57,583 bases of DNA from Candidatus Atribacteria bacterium ADurb.Bin276 (GTDB lineage Bacteria > Atribacterota > Atribacteria > Atribacterales > Atribacteraceae), in assembly GCA_002069605.1 (NCBI GenBank), contig MWBQ01000035.1:1-57583 (forward strand), read 5' to 3'. Within the stretch, counting starts at the first letter, position 1; each line of letters begins with the position of its first letter. The translations under genes were made by a program, and so were the position numbers. Shown piece by piece: positions 24,148-32,942 of the stretch. The notes beneath the pieces were generated by a model. It saw nothing but the letters and a program-made list of their open reading frames with translations, made no database searches and had not been told where the DNA came from.

Positions 24148-26801
24148 TGGTTCATTATCCCCTCTATTAATTTCTGGAGGCGTTGCGCCTCGCTTAATAA
24201 TTTCTCTAAACGAATCTGATCTTTTTCTATCACTTCTTGGGGAGCTTTTTCCAAGAAATCTGGTTTTTCAAAACGTTTTTGAATTCTTTCCACATCCTCG
24301 CTAAGAACTTTATGCTTTTTATTTAACCGCTGCAGTTCCCGCTTAATATCCACCAATCCTTCGATCATTAAAAAGATATCTATCCCATCAACTTGCCCAG
24401 TCACCGCGCCTCCGGGTTTTGAGATTTCAACATCAGTTTTTATTATCTCACATTTTGCCAGTTGTTCAATGTATCCCAAATGTTCCTCGATTATAACCCG
24501 ATTATCCGATTGATGAAAACCAAGCTGCACCCGACAGGTTTCAGCGGGAGAAATCTCCAGTTCTGCTCTTAAAAATCGTATTTCTCGTATCAAATTCTGG
24601 ATTGATCCGATAGCTTTTTCACTCTGGTCATTGAACCACGGTTTTTCCGAAACTGGCCAGTCGGATATGATAAGCGCATCTTTATCATTTCTCATCGGGA
24701 AAGAGTGCCAGATTTCTTCAGTAATAAATGGTGCTACGGGATGAAGAAGTTGAAGAATTCCCGAAAGCACTTGAACTAAAACCGACTGGGTTTTCCTTTT
24801 CTCTTCCGGACTTCCCTGGTAGAGGTCTTTTTTACTCCATTCGATATACCAATCACAGAATTCACCCCAAATAAAATCATAAATAATCTGGACATATTCA
24901 CCAAATCGATAATCATCGAGAGCCAGGCTGGCCTGTTCGATGGTTTGTTGAAATCTGGAGATTATCCAGCGGTCTTTCAAACTGAGATGAGCTTCATTAT
25001 TCAATTCGACCGGAACAAAGTCCTCTTCAAGATTCATCAAGACAAAGCGGGAAGCATTCCAGATTTTATTCATGAAATTTCTCGAGGCTTCGATTCTTTC
25101 CATGGAGAGATGAATATCTCGACCCTGAACCGTCAACCAAGCAAGAGCAAAGCGTAAAGAATCCGATCCCAGCTGACGAGCAACTTCTAAGGGATCGATG
25201 GCATTACCTGACGATTTGCTCATCTTCTTCCCATAGGCATCACGGACCAAGGGAGTGATGTAAACCTTTCGAAAGGGAACATCCTGCATAAACTTCAATC
25301 CCATCATAATCATCCTCGCAACCCAGAAAAAGATAATATCGAATGCCGTGATTAAAACCGAGGTAGGATAAAAGGTTTTTAGGTCAGGAGTTGTTTCTGG
25401 CCACCCCAAAGTAGAAAAAGGCCAAAGAGCTGAGCTAAACCAGGTATCGAGAACATCTTCATCCTGGACTACCTTTCCCTGGCATTTCGGACAATGATCG
25501 GGTAACCCTCGGTCGGCAAAATAATGACCACATTCTTGACAATAAAAAACCGGCACCCGATGGCCCCACCAAATCTGCCGCGAAATACACCAATCCCGAA
25601 TATTATTCATCCATTCAAAATAAATTTTATTCCATCGTTCCGGGATAAACTCAACCCGACCCTCTTCAACTGCCTGGATTGCCGGTTGAGCTAAATCTTT
25701 CATTTTCACAAACCATTGTTTGGATACTAAAGGCTCTACCTGAGTATTACATCGGTAACAGTGACCAACCGAATGAGAATATTCTTCAATTTTTTCGATG
25801 AGGTCCAAACTCTTCAGCTTTTCGACAATTGCCTCTCGACATTGTTCTCGAGTCATACCGGCAAAAATCCCAGCATTTTCATTCATCACTCCGTGAGGAT
25901 CGATAACCGCAACTACCGGAAGGTGATGTTTTTTCCCCAAATCAAAATCGTTCATGTCGTGGGCCGGTGTTACCTTGAGAACCCCGGTTCCAAATTGCGG
26001 ATCAACATATTCATCCTGGATGATACTCATATCTCTTCCGATGATAGGAAGGATAACAGTGGAATTGACTACCTGGCGGTATCGTTCATCTTCGGGATGA
26101 ACGGCTAAAGCCACATCTCCCAAAATGGTTTCCGGCCGGGTGGTAGCAACCACCAAGTACTGTTCAGGATGCTCCTTGATGGGGTACCGAACATAATACA
26201 AAAATGATGGAACATCACGATAATCAACTTCGATATCGGAAATGGCCGTTTCACAACGGGGGCACCAGTTAACGATATACTCTCCCCGGTAAATCAGCCC
26301 TTCATCAAAAAGTCGAACGAACACCTCTTTTACCGCAGCCGACAATCCTTCATCAAAGGTAAAACGCTCTCGGGTCCAATCGCAGGAAGCACCCATGCTT
26401 TTCAGCTGTTTTACAATCCGATCGTGGTATTGGTCTTTCCATTGCCAAACCCGCTGAATAAACTCTTCTCGACCCAGTTGATGGCGATCTAATCCTTCCT
26501 TCGCCAACTGTTTTTCAACAACATTTTGGGTAGCAATGCCGGCATGATCGGTTCCCGGCAACCAAAGCGTTTGATCACCTTTCATCCTCCGGTAACGAGT
26601 GAGAATATCATGAAGAGTCAGATTGAGAGCATGACCCATATGGAGGAAACCGGTCACATTGGGAGGAGGAATAACCATACAAAAAGGGTTGGAATGCTGC
26701 GGATCTGGAGAAAAATAACCGTTTTTTTCCCAATACTCATACCATTTGGTCTCAGTGTGAGAAGCGTCATAAACCTGCGGAATCGGTGTTCGATTGTTCA
26801 T
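24144..26801 (-). CDS. valS: Valyl-tRNA synthetase
   Basis: Class I synthetase charging tRNA-Val, 885 residues. Motifs: PPPNVTGFLHMGHALN (HIGH-type H54MGH57), the editing domain with TTRPETILGDVALAVHP, KQWFVKMKDLA, a zinc-binding knuckle (CQECGHYF ... CPKC), and KKMSKSSGNAI (KMSKS). The C-terminal coiled coil from about 800 onward (LVDIKRELQRLNKKHKVL) is the tRNA-binding arm typical of ValRS. It lies 14 bases after clpX. Confidence 0.98.
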   Translation of the reverse strand: MNNRTPIPQVYDASHTETKWYEYWEKNGYFSPDPQHSNPFCMVIPPPNVTGFLHMGHALNLTLHDILTRYRRMKGDQTLWLPGTDHAGIATQNVVEKQLAKEGLDRHQLGREEFIQRVWQWKDQYHDRIVKQLKSMGASCDWTRERFTFDEGLSAAVKEVFVRLFDEGLIYRGEYIVNWCPRCETAISDIEVDYRDVPSFLYYVRYPIKEHPEQYLVVATTRPETILGDVALAVHPEDERYRQVVNSTVILPIIGRDMSIIQDEYVDPQFGTGVLKVTPAHDMNDFDLGKKHHLPVVAVIDPHGVMNENAGIFAGMTREQCREAIVEKLKSLDLIEKIEEYSHSVGHCYRCNTQVEPLVSKQWFVKMKDLAQPAIQAVEEGRVEFIPERWNKIYFEWMNNIRDWCISRQIWWGHRVPVFYCQECGHYFADRGLPDHCPKCQGKVVQDEDVLDTWFSSALWPFSTLGWPETTPDLKTFYPTSVLITAFDIIFFWVARMIMMGLKFMQDVPFRKVYITPLVRDAYGKKMSKSSGNAIDPLEVARQLGSDSLRFALAWLTVQGRDIHLSMERIEASRNFMNKIWNASRFVLMNLEEDFVPVELNNEAHLSLKDRWIISRFQQTIEQASLALDDYRFGEYVQIIYDFIWGEFCDWYIEWSKKDLYQGSPEEKRKTQSVLVQVLSGILQLLHPVAPFITEEIWHSFPMRNDKDALIISDWPVSEKPWFNDQSEKAIGSIQNLIREIRFLRAELEISPAETCRVQLGFHQSDNRVIIEEHLGYIEQLAKCEIIKTDVEISKPGGAVTGQVDGIDIFLMIEGLVDIKRELQRLNKKHKVLSEDVERIQKRFEKPDFLEKAPQEVIEKDQIRLEKLLSEAQRLQKLIEGIMNQ

Positions 26802-26815
26802 TTTTATTCCTTTCT

Positions 26816-28078
26816 TTAGGCTGGCTTATCTTGAATGAGTTGATTATCCACATAAATATCATTGGTTTGATTTTTTATGACCATGTCTTTATCAACAGTT
26901 AATTTTTTAATATCTTTCCGATCGGGGCATTCAAACATCACTTTGGTCATCAACTTTTCCATGATAGCCCGCAAACCACGAGCCCCGGTCTTTTTTTCCA
27001 TGGCCTCAATGGCTATTTGTTTTAAGGCGCCATCGGTGAAACGGAGGTCAACTCCATCCAGGCGGAGAAGATGCTGATACTGTTTTAGCAAGGAATTTTT
27101 TGGTACGGTTAAAATCCGTACCAAATCCTCTACATTGAGCTCATCCAAAGCACAGATGATGGGAATTCTCCCCACCAGCTCGGGAATCATACCAAATTTC
27201 ATCAGGTCATGCGGCTGTACGTCAATTAAAGGATTTTCCTGAAGCTTGGTCTGGTTGGCTTCAAAAGCTCCAAAACCGATTTTCTTTTCCTTCATCCGAG
27301 CTTCAACAATCCGCTCCAATCCAACGAAAGCTCCACCACAAATAAACAGAATATTAGCGGTATTCATCGGGATAAATTCTTGATGAGGATGTTTTCTCCC
27401 CCCTTGGGGAGGAATATTGGCAATGGTACCCTCCAAAATCTTCAACAAGGCCTGCTGCACTCCCTCTCCCGACACATCACGGGTAATTGAAGGATTCTCA
27501 GATTTCCGAGCAATTTTATCAATCTCATCGATGTAGATTATTCCCTTTTCGGCTTTTTTTAAGTTAAATTCAGCGTTTTGCAAAAGGCGAAGCAAGATAT
27601 TTTCAACATCTTCGCCCACATAACCCGCCTCAGTAAGGGTGGTTGCATCAGCAATTGCAAAAGGAACGTTCAACATCTTGGCCAAGGTTCGGGCTAAAAG
27701 AGTTTTTCCTGAACCAGTTGGCCCAATCAATAGAATGTTACTTTTTTCAATTTCAACTTCATCTTCCTCAAGGGAAAAAAGAATTCTCTTATAATGGTTA
27801 TAGACTCCAACCGAGAGGGTGATCTTGGCTCTTTCCTGTCCGATGACATATTGATCCAAGAATTTTTTCATCTCCATCGGTGTCGGCAATTTTCCCAAAT
27901 TGAATTCCGGCTGCTTTTTGTTGTTCTTGGTTTCTTCACGAATCACATCATTACAAAGGTCAATGCATTCGTTACAAATGAAGACTCCGGGGCCGGCAAT
28001 CAGTTTTTTTACCTCCGCCTGCGGTTTCCCGCAAAAAGAACAGCGGATTTCTCCTTTTTCATTATCATAACGTGCCAT
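26816..28078 (-). CDS. clpX: ATP-dependent Clp protease ATPase subunit ClpX
   Basis: AAA+ unfoldase that feeds substrates to ClpP. The N-terminal zinc domain has CSFCGKPQ and [11 protein letters not shown]+ motifs are the Walker A GPTGSGKT, Walker [11 protein letters not shown] and the pore loop [15 protein letters not shown]; the ClpP-binding IGF loop appears as KIGFGAF. The family start [17 protein letters not shown] corresponds to the ATG at 28076-28078; a longer frame to 28129 lies wholly inside clpP and adds only basic residues. It overlaps clpP by 14 bases. Confidence 0.97.
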   Translation of the reverse strand: MARYDNEKGEIRCSFCGKPQAEVKKLIAGPGVFICNECIDLCNDVIREETKNNKKQPEFNLGKLPTPMEMKKFLDQYVIGQERAKITLSVGVYNHYKRILFSLEEDEVEIEKSNILLIGPTGSGKTLLARTLAKMLNVPFAIADATTLTEAGYVGEDVENILLRLLQNAEFNLKKAEKGIIYIDEIDKIARKSENPSITRDVSGEGVQQALLKILEGTIANIPPQGGRKHPHQEFIPMNTANILFICGGAFVGLERIVEARMKEKKIGFGAFEANQTKLQENPLIDVQPHDLMKFGMIPELVGRIPIICALDELNVEDLVRILTVPKNSLLKQYQHLLRLDGVDLRFTDGALKQIAIEAMEKKTGARGLRAIMEKLMTKVMFECPDRKDIKKLTVDKDMVIKNQTNDIYVDNQLIQDKPA

Positions 28079-28703
28079 TCCCGCCTGTTTCTCCTTTTCT
28101 TTCTTTTTTTGGAATGATAACCTGGTCAACCAAGCCGTAAAGTTGTGCCTCTTCTGCCGACATAAAATAGTCCCGTTCAGTATCTTTTTTTATTTTATCT
28201 AATGGTTGGCCAGTATGATTAGCCAAAATACTATTGAGTTTTTCTTTAATTTTAATCATCTCACGGGCTTGAATTTCAATATCCGTCACCTGACCCTGGG
28301 CTCCACCTAAGGGCTGGTGTATCATCACCCGTGAATTGGGCAAAGCCATTCTCTTCCCTTTGGTGCCGGCAGCCAGAATCACTGCTCCACCGCTGGCAGC
28401 CATTCCAATACAAATCGTTGAAATATCCGATTTCAGATACTGCATCGTATCATATATAGCCAGTGTCGAAGACACTGATCCTCCTGGACTATTAATGTAA
28501 AGATTAATATCTTTTTCAGTACTTTGAGCATCGAGAAAGAGCAGTTGGGCAATGATAAGATTGGCGATCACATCGTCGATCTCCGTCCCAAGAAAAACGA
28601 TTCGATCAATTAACAGGCGGGAATAGATATCATAGGACCTTTCTCCCCGCGGAGTTTGCTCAACAACGATAGGAACTAAATAATTATTTTTTAAATCCTG
28701 CAT
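28065..28703 (-). CDS. clpP: ATP-dependent Clp protease proteolytic subunit ClpP
   Basis: Serine protease of 212 residues forming the tetradecameric chamber. Catalytic residues are S104 (MAASGGA), H129 (VMIHQPLGG) and D178 (ERDYFMS). The oxyanion-region INSPGGSV is conserved. The motif around the serine reads ASGGA where most ClpPs have ASMGA, a minor variation. The C-terminus is charged and longer than the minimum ([14 protein letters not shown]). It touches the tig stop and precedes clpX. Confidence 0.97.
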   Translation of the reverse strand: MQDLKNNYLVPIVVEQTPRGERSYDIYSRLLIDRIVFLGTEIDDVIANLIIAQLLFLDAQSTEKDINLYINSPGGSVSSTLAIYDTMQYLKSDISTICIGMAASGGAVILAAGTKGKRMALPNSRVMIHQPLGGAQGQVTDIEIQAREMIKIKEKLNSILANHTGQPLDKIKKDTERDYFMSAEEAQLYGLVDQVIIPKKERKGETGGNGTL

Positions 28704-30013
28704 TATTCCACCATCTCCTCTTCTGGATCTTCAAGAGCTTTCCACTGATCGATATTGATCGGTTCTTCTAATTCCTTGGTCTTCACCTTTTGCAGGATAT
28801 CTAAAATCAATTTCTGCTGGAGCTTCTGGTCCATTAAATCGTCCATCTTATTATTCTTCTCTAAAATTTGTTTGACATCCTCGACTTCTTTTCCCGTTCT
28901 CTGGGCAATCCTTTCCATCTCTTCATTCATTTCTTCTTTTCCAACCGAAATACCATTTTTATCGGCATACTCCTGAAGAACAAACATTTTTTTCAACTGC
29001 CAAAGAGCCTGTTTTCGGAAATCTTTTTCAATGCTCTCAAAATCGGTATTGGTTATTTCCATGTATTTTTCTAAGGTCATTCCGTCTTTTTGAATGTGTT
29101 CAATAAAATGATCGATCTGATGCTTGGTTTCATGGTCAATCAAAACACTGGGAACCACTACTTCAGATTTTTTAGCGAGCAATGCCACTGCTTCCTTCTC
29201 CATACGGATCTGCACCAAATCCTCGGCCCATTTCTCCAAAGATTCCCTGGTTTTCAATCGTAAATCATCAAGAGACTTCAATTCGGGATTGAGTTGGGTT
29301 AAAAATTCCTCGTTCAATTCTGGAATTTCTTTTTTCATAATCTCGATCACGGTAAAGTCCACCTCTTCGGCAGGTTTATCGGCTTCAGTTTCCTGAGGGC
29401 GAAATTTTCCCGTTTCACCCCTTTTCAACCCGATGACTACTCGGCTCAATACCGATTCATCATCAGAAAACGATGCCATGACCGCATATTCTTTGTCCTC
29501 TATTTTTACCTTAACCATATCACCAGTTTCAACTGGAAGGTCTTCTTTTTCTTTCCACAACCCTCTTGATTTTTGGATCCCTTCGATCTCTTTTTCAACA
29601 TCAGAATCGCGAATCACTACCTTATATTTGCGGACTTCAATATCTTCCAGGTTCGCCAGGGTAGTTTGGGGTTTTTCTAATATTAAAGCTTTAAAAACCA
29701 GCGGTTGTCCTTCTTCCACCGTTACCAGATCAATATCCGGTTCACCAAAAAGAGTAAGGTTTTCTTCTTTGATCACCTTACTCAGAGCGTCGGGAACTAA
29801 GCTTCGAGCTAATTCGTCCTTGATAAAATTCTGATTGAGATGAGCCTTGAGAATAGCCCGTGGGGCTTTCCCTTTCCGGAAGCCAGGAACCGCTACTCGA
29901 AGACTCGCCTCTTTATAAATATTTTCCAGTTTCTCCTGGACTTTTTCCTCTTCAATGGTTATTTCGTATTCATAAAGATGTTTTTCCTTTTCTTCCTTTT
30001 TAAATTGAACCAT
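28703..30013 (-). CDS. tig: Trigger factor, divergent PPIase domain
   Basis: Ribosome-associated chaperone, 436 residues. The ribosome-binding signature [14 protein letters not shown] is near residues 39-52. The C-terminal substrate-binding domain (from about 245) is typical. The central FKBP-type peptidyl-prolyl isomerase domain (about 155-235) is reduced: it retains [23 protein letters not shown] but lacks the usual glycine-rich IPGFE stretch, so isomerase activity is doubtful. It is the first gene of the minus-strand run toward clpP, clpX and valS; the ATG has AAGGTGG upstream. Confidence 0.93.
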   Translation of the reverse strand: MVQFKKEEKEKHLYEYEITIEEEKVQEKLENIYKEASLRVAVPGFRKGKAPRAILKAHLNQNFIKDELARSLVPDALSKVIKEENLTLFGEPDIDLVTVEEGQPLVFKALILEKPQTTLANLEDIEVRKYKVVIRDSDVEKEIEGIQKSRGLWKEKEDLPVETGDMVKVKIEDKEYAVMASFSDDESVLSRVVIGLKRGETGKFRPQETEADKPAEEVDFTVIEIMKKEIPELNEEFLTQLNPELKSLDDLRLKTRESLEKWAEDLVQIRMEKEAVALLAKKSEVVVPSVLIDHETKHQIDHFIEHIQKDGMTLEKYMEITNTDFESIEKDFRKQALWQLKKMFVLQEYADKNGISVGKEEMNEEMERIAQRTGKEVEDVKQILEKNNKMDDLMDQKLQQKLILDILQKVKTKELEEPINIDQWKALEDPEEEMVE

Positions 30014-30044
30014 GCTACTTCCACCTTTCCAATCTGAAAATCGA

Positions 30045-30050
30045 ATTATA
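30045..30050 (-). promoter_or_regulatory. Candidate -10 box upstream of tig
   Basis: Minus-strand TATAAT at 30045-30050, about 30 bases before the tig start codon and followed by a good ribosome-binding site. No convincing -35 hexamer is seen at 16-18 bases upstream, so this is a weak call. Confidence 0.35.
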
Positions 30051-31168
30051 TTATCCCTCTGAAGGCAGAGAACCGATCTCTCTATATGAACTCAAAAGAA
30101 GGACGATCATCTCATATAACCTGAAGATTTTACCATTATTTACCAATTATGTGAAATGCACTAAGAGATGAGTTTATTCCCAGCTCGAATCAACCTCAAA
30201 GTAAATAGAAAAAATATACCTCGATTTCCATCATCGAGGTATAAAATCCAACACATTTCTACAATAAAATTTACTAATGACATTCAGAGATATTATAAAT
30301 ATATTCAAATCACCATGCAACTCAAGCTCTTAAATTGTTTCCATTTCGTTTTCCATTCTCCCCCTCTCCCTCGGCGCTTTCCGCCATAATCCCCCTCGTT
30401 CCTTTGGCTGTGAGAATCTCATCAACCCAATCCGTCATTGTGAGGATTCTAACCGTTCTTTGGTTGGATATAGTGGCAATCCCATTCCTAAAAACAGTGA
30501 GTCGCGAGCAATGAATCCTGAGCAAAATAAAAAATTTCGAATTCCCCCTTATCCCTCCTTTGCTAAAGGAGGTGATTGATTCTTATCAAGGTAATACTGT
30601 AAACAGTCAAAAAATAATCTAATATTTAACCTGATTTGAAAAACGACGAGCATGATAAATCAAGCCCCTACAAAAGATTTATAAATACCGCCATCCTGAG
30701 CCCTTTTGTCTTTTCTTTTTTCTCCCCCTCGCGCCCTCTCCCCCTCAGTATTTAAGGGCGCGAGGATCTCATCTTTTCGTTTTTCTCACTTGCTCAATTC
30801 ATCAATACCACAGCTTTATAAAATTCAAGAATCAAGACCTGGCCCCAGTATATTTTTGTTATTATTGTAGGGGAAGACCGATGTGTCTACCCTTTTTTGG
30901 TTTATCCAATGAATTTTTTGTCGTTTTAAAGAAGGATCTGGGGTGTCAAGTCTTGATTCTTGAATTTTTAAAGCCGTAGAACTGAGATTCTGGAAAAAAA
31001 ATTGATAGATTAATTAGATCATTATGCAGGAAACCATTGCTTATAATGAAAATAAATTAGATATAATTTAAACCCATCTTCTCCACATCTTTTTATTTAA
31101 ATCTCCAAAAGCTTCCAAATAGAATTGATTATGACTCACTGTATTATTTTTCCTTAACAAAAACTCTC
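30051..31168. repeat. Repeat-rich intergenic stretch
   Basis: No gene is supported over about 1.1 kb. It contains degenerate hairpin units around 30390-30525 (GTGAGAATCTCAT, TCCGTCATTGTGAGGATTC), a TCCCTCCTTTGCTAAAGGAGG hairpin at about 30552-30572, a GCATGATAAATCAAGCCCC segment near 30650, another GCGAGGATCTCATC unit near 30760-30775, and the inverted-repeat element at 30812-30976 listed separately. Confidence 0.65.
30812..30976. mobile_element. MITE-like inverted-repeat element
   Basis: Two long inverted arms bound about 90 bases. The left arm has AAATTCAAGAATCAAGACCT followed by GGCCCC (30821-30846). The right arm is its near-perfect reverse complement (GGGG at 30940, then TGTCAAGTCTTGATTCTTGAATTTTT to 30969), and matching extends outward through GCTTT/AAAGC. 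The interior has a short hairpin (GTAGGGGAAGA ... TCTACCC). No open frame fits inside. A lone arm occurs at 47814-47842. Non-autonomous mobile DNA is an inference; target duplications were not established. Confidence 0.6.
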
Positions 31169-31342
31169 TTACTTCCCAAACCAATCATCATCCAAAGCCT
31201 TGATGTTGCCGGCTGGGGCTGGAAGGATAATTATTTGGCTTAATTGAGGTCCAATTTTATGAATTCCACCTCGGGAATAATCAAATATAAAAAGGAAAGT
31301 CAGCCCGATCAATAGAAGCAGTAATACTTTACTCGCTTTCAT
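31169..31342 (-). CDS. 57-residue single-pass membrane protein, unknown function
   Basis: A short frame overlapping the end of the ABC-2 permease gene by 14 bases. The ATG (31340-31342) has GGGGGA seven bases upstream. The product starts MKASKVLLLLLIGLTFLFIF, one hydrophobic helix after a basic start, then YSRGGIHKIGPQLSQIIILP and the end DDDWFGK. It could be a single-pass membrane protein or an uncleaved/cleaved signal-bearing peptide with a short outside tail. I recognise no family. The overlap and good ribosome-binding site argue for a real, co-translated gene. Confidence 0.6.
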   Translation of the reverse strand: MKASKVLLLLLIGLTFLFIFDYSRGGIHKIGPQLSQIIILPAPAGNIKALDDDWFGK

Positions 31343-32108
31343 GTTTTATTTCCCCCGTTGGCACAATGACATATTTTTCCAAAATCCAGGAACCCAACAG
31401 AAAGATGACGAAAAAGCTCAGAAAGAATGCCAGCGTGGTTGGTCCGTGGATTTTGATGGCTTGAAGAGCGGTGACGTCTCCTAAATACTGCCAAATTCCA
31501 GAAAGAAACCAACCATTTAACTGGAAGTTGGGAACAAAGGAAAGGTAAGGAACAAGCAGCCCAGAATAACGGATTATAGCCCAACCGGTCACAAGGAAGG
31601 TCCAGATGCTGATTAACCACCCTCCATAACGAAATACACGCCCAACCAAATAGGCAAACTGGCTTAAAATTGCCACCAGGATAGAAATGATCGATAAAAT
31701 TATCCCGAGCTGCCACAAAACTTGATTGGGAATGGGTTCTAAAAGGGCAATCTTACTAAACATAATGACTCCGATAAATATCACTACAATGAAGATAACC
31801 GTTTCGATCCATATCGTAAGTAGTTTAATGCTGGTCAGGGTAATCCCTTTCACCGGCAGCGAAAGAAGGTGCGTAATAGTTTTCTTCCGCCATTCTTCTC
31901 GAAGCATATAAAACCCACTGACCAAGGCATAAAAGGGAAGGAAAATGATAGGAAGAAAACTTAAAACAAAGACCAGGGTTATATCCCATGAATCCCGACG
32001 GAGATAGAGATACAGGTCCCAGAGTATAACCAGAGAAAGAAGGAGAATTATGCTTCCTAAAGAATTCTTTAGTTCACCTTTGAATATTGAGCCAAACTTT
32101 GATTTCAT
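31329..32108 (-). CDS. ABC-2 type transporter permease (orphan)
   Basis: A 259-residue membrane protein with about six hydrophobic segments: 17-34, 43-66, 93-117, 132-154, 160-178 and a C-terminal helix (FFLSFFVIFLLGSWIL). The loop MLREEWRKKTITHLLSLPV followed by SIKLLTIW is typical of NosY/ABC-2 permeases of the Nat or Gld type. No ATP-binding partner is encoded in the neighbourhood, so the ATPase must be elsewhere or the system is incomplete. It is followed by an overlapping 57-residue membrane protein. Confidence 0.75.
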   Translation of the reverse strand: MKSKFGSIFKGELKNSLGSIILLLSLVILWDLYLYLRRDSWDITLVFVLSFLPIIFLPFYALVSGFYMLREEWRKKTITHLLSLPVKGITLTSIKLLTIWIETVIFIVVIFIGVIMFSKIALLEPIPNQVLWQLGIILSIISILVAILSQFAYLVGRVFRYGGWLISIWTFLVTGWAIIRYSGLLVPYLSFVPNFQLNGWFLSGIWQYLGDVTALQAIKIHGPTTLAFFLSFFVIFLLGSWILEKYVIVPTGEIKHESE

Positions 32109-32204
32109 TTCTTCACCCGGTGTTTTAAGACGACACTCATTTAAATTTTTCTTAACCTTTTGAGCTTTTGGTATTGATTAACCAAACCACCAGATAGGTT
32201 AAAA

Positions 32205-32233
32205 ATAGGGGTGCTATAATGAAGCACCCCTAT
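32205..32233 (-). terminator. Hairpin with T-run before the ABC-2 gene
   Basis: Perfect ten-base arms ATAGGGGTGC (32205-32214) and GCACCCCTAT (32224-32233) with a nine-base loop. On the minus strand the stem is followed by TTTTAACC, on the plus strand by TATTGC-type sequence then TTTTTATTT. It could stop read-through from the operon to the right, or act as a leader attenuator 97 bases before the permease start. Confidence 0.55.
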
Positions 32234-32456
32234 TGCTTTTTATTTCCAACTTAAGGTAATAGTTTAACCTATTTTGAATAATATCTGAATATGATTCTAT
32301 AAAATTATCGGAAATGTTCAATAATCCATTCCCATTCTGAATGGCGTGATCCGATAAATATGGAAATTGTTTCTCTCTTTCCATAACTCTTTCTGGAAAA
32401 AGGCCCCTTATACTGCTTCACGGTTTGAGATGATAAAGAAAAATATTTTTCTTATA

Positions 32457-32690
32457 ACTGCCATTACGAGGAGGCCAACCGTTTTTTGGTCAGACGACAT
32501 GAGAATCTCATCCGGCCTCTCCGTCATTCTGAGGAGCGAAGCGACGTGAGAATCTCATCCTTTAAAATATTTTAAAAAACAAAGAAATATAAAAGATGAG
32601 ATCCTCGCGCGGGAAAGCACCGCTCAGGATGACACCTTCGATGTCAGATGAGATCCTCGCGGCTTCGAAAAACGAAGCCTCAGGATGACG
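32457..32690. repeat. Composite hairpin repeat, copy 2
   Basis: An inverted unit (about 32520-32558, TCATTCTGAGGAGCGAAGCG then GTGAGAATCTCATCC), preceded by a diverged one (from 32457), is followed by an AT-rich spacer and two direct units at 32595-32633 and 32647-32690. Stem tips are GCGG/CCGC and GGCTTCG/CGAAGCC. The same order is seen at 19951-20120 and 40771-40936, including the AT-rich spacer. Confidence 0.8.
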
Positions 32691-32717
32691 GATTAAAGAA
32701 TTTATTGATGATATTTA

Positions 32718-32875
32718 CAGGATAGACCTTCATGTTATTCAACAGCACCAAATGAGGATGAAAATGAGTTACCCTCTCACCTTAATCCTCTCCCACCAGG
32801 GAAGAAGAAAAAAGGAAAAAGTGTTTTTCCTCCTAGCAAAAAAACTGAAGGGGCGAGTGTGAGAGGGGGTGATAA
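32718..32875. repeat. GATAGACCTTCATG unit and CTCACC/CTCTCCC repeat
   Basis: A GATAGACCTTCATG ... GAGGATGAAAAT unit (about 32722-32765) matches one at 19839-19880. It is followed by CTCACCTTAATCCTCTCCCACC, a low-complexity repeat whose relatives lie at about 40952-40985, 47710-47725 and 53590-53795. No coding frame is supported in the gap between the ABC-2 permease and the FAD gene. Confidence 0.6.
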
Positions 32876-32942
32876 GAATGAACAAGTTGTTTCTCACTGC
32901 TCACAACTCACCCCTTACTTCATTTTTAAAAACTATGATTGG

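Noticed and set aside
29433-29834. Open plus-strand frame of 133 codons opposite tig
   Set aside because: Serine-rich antisense shadow of the trigger factor gene.
30322-30525. Minus-strand frame of 67 codons in the repeat-rich gap
   Set aside because: It is built from hairpin repeat units and has no conserved features.
31339-31716. Alternative minus-strand frame of 125 codons inside the ABC-2 permease gene
   Set aside because: Composition is rich in C, H and W with no pattern, whereas the overlapping frame gives regular membrane helices.
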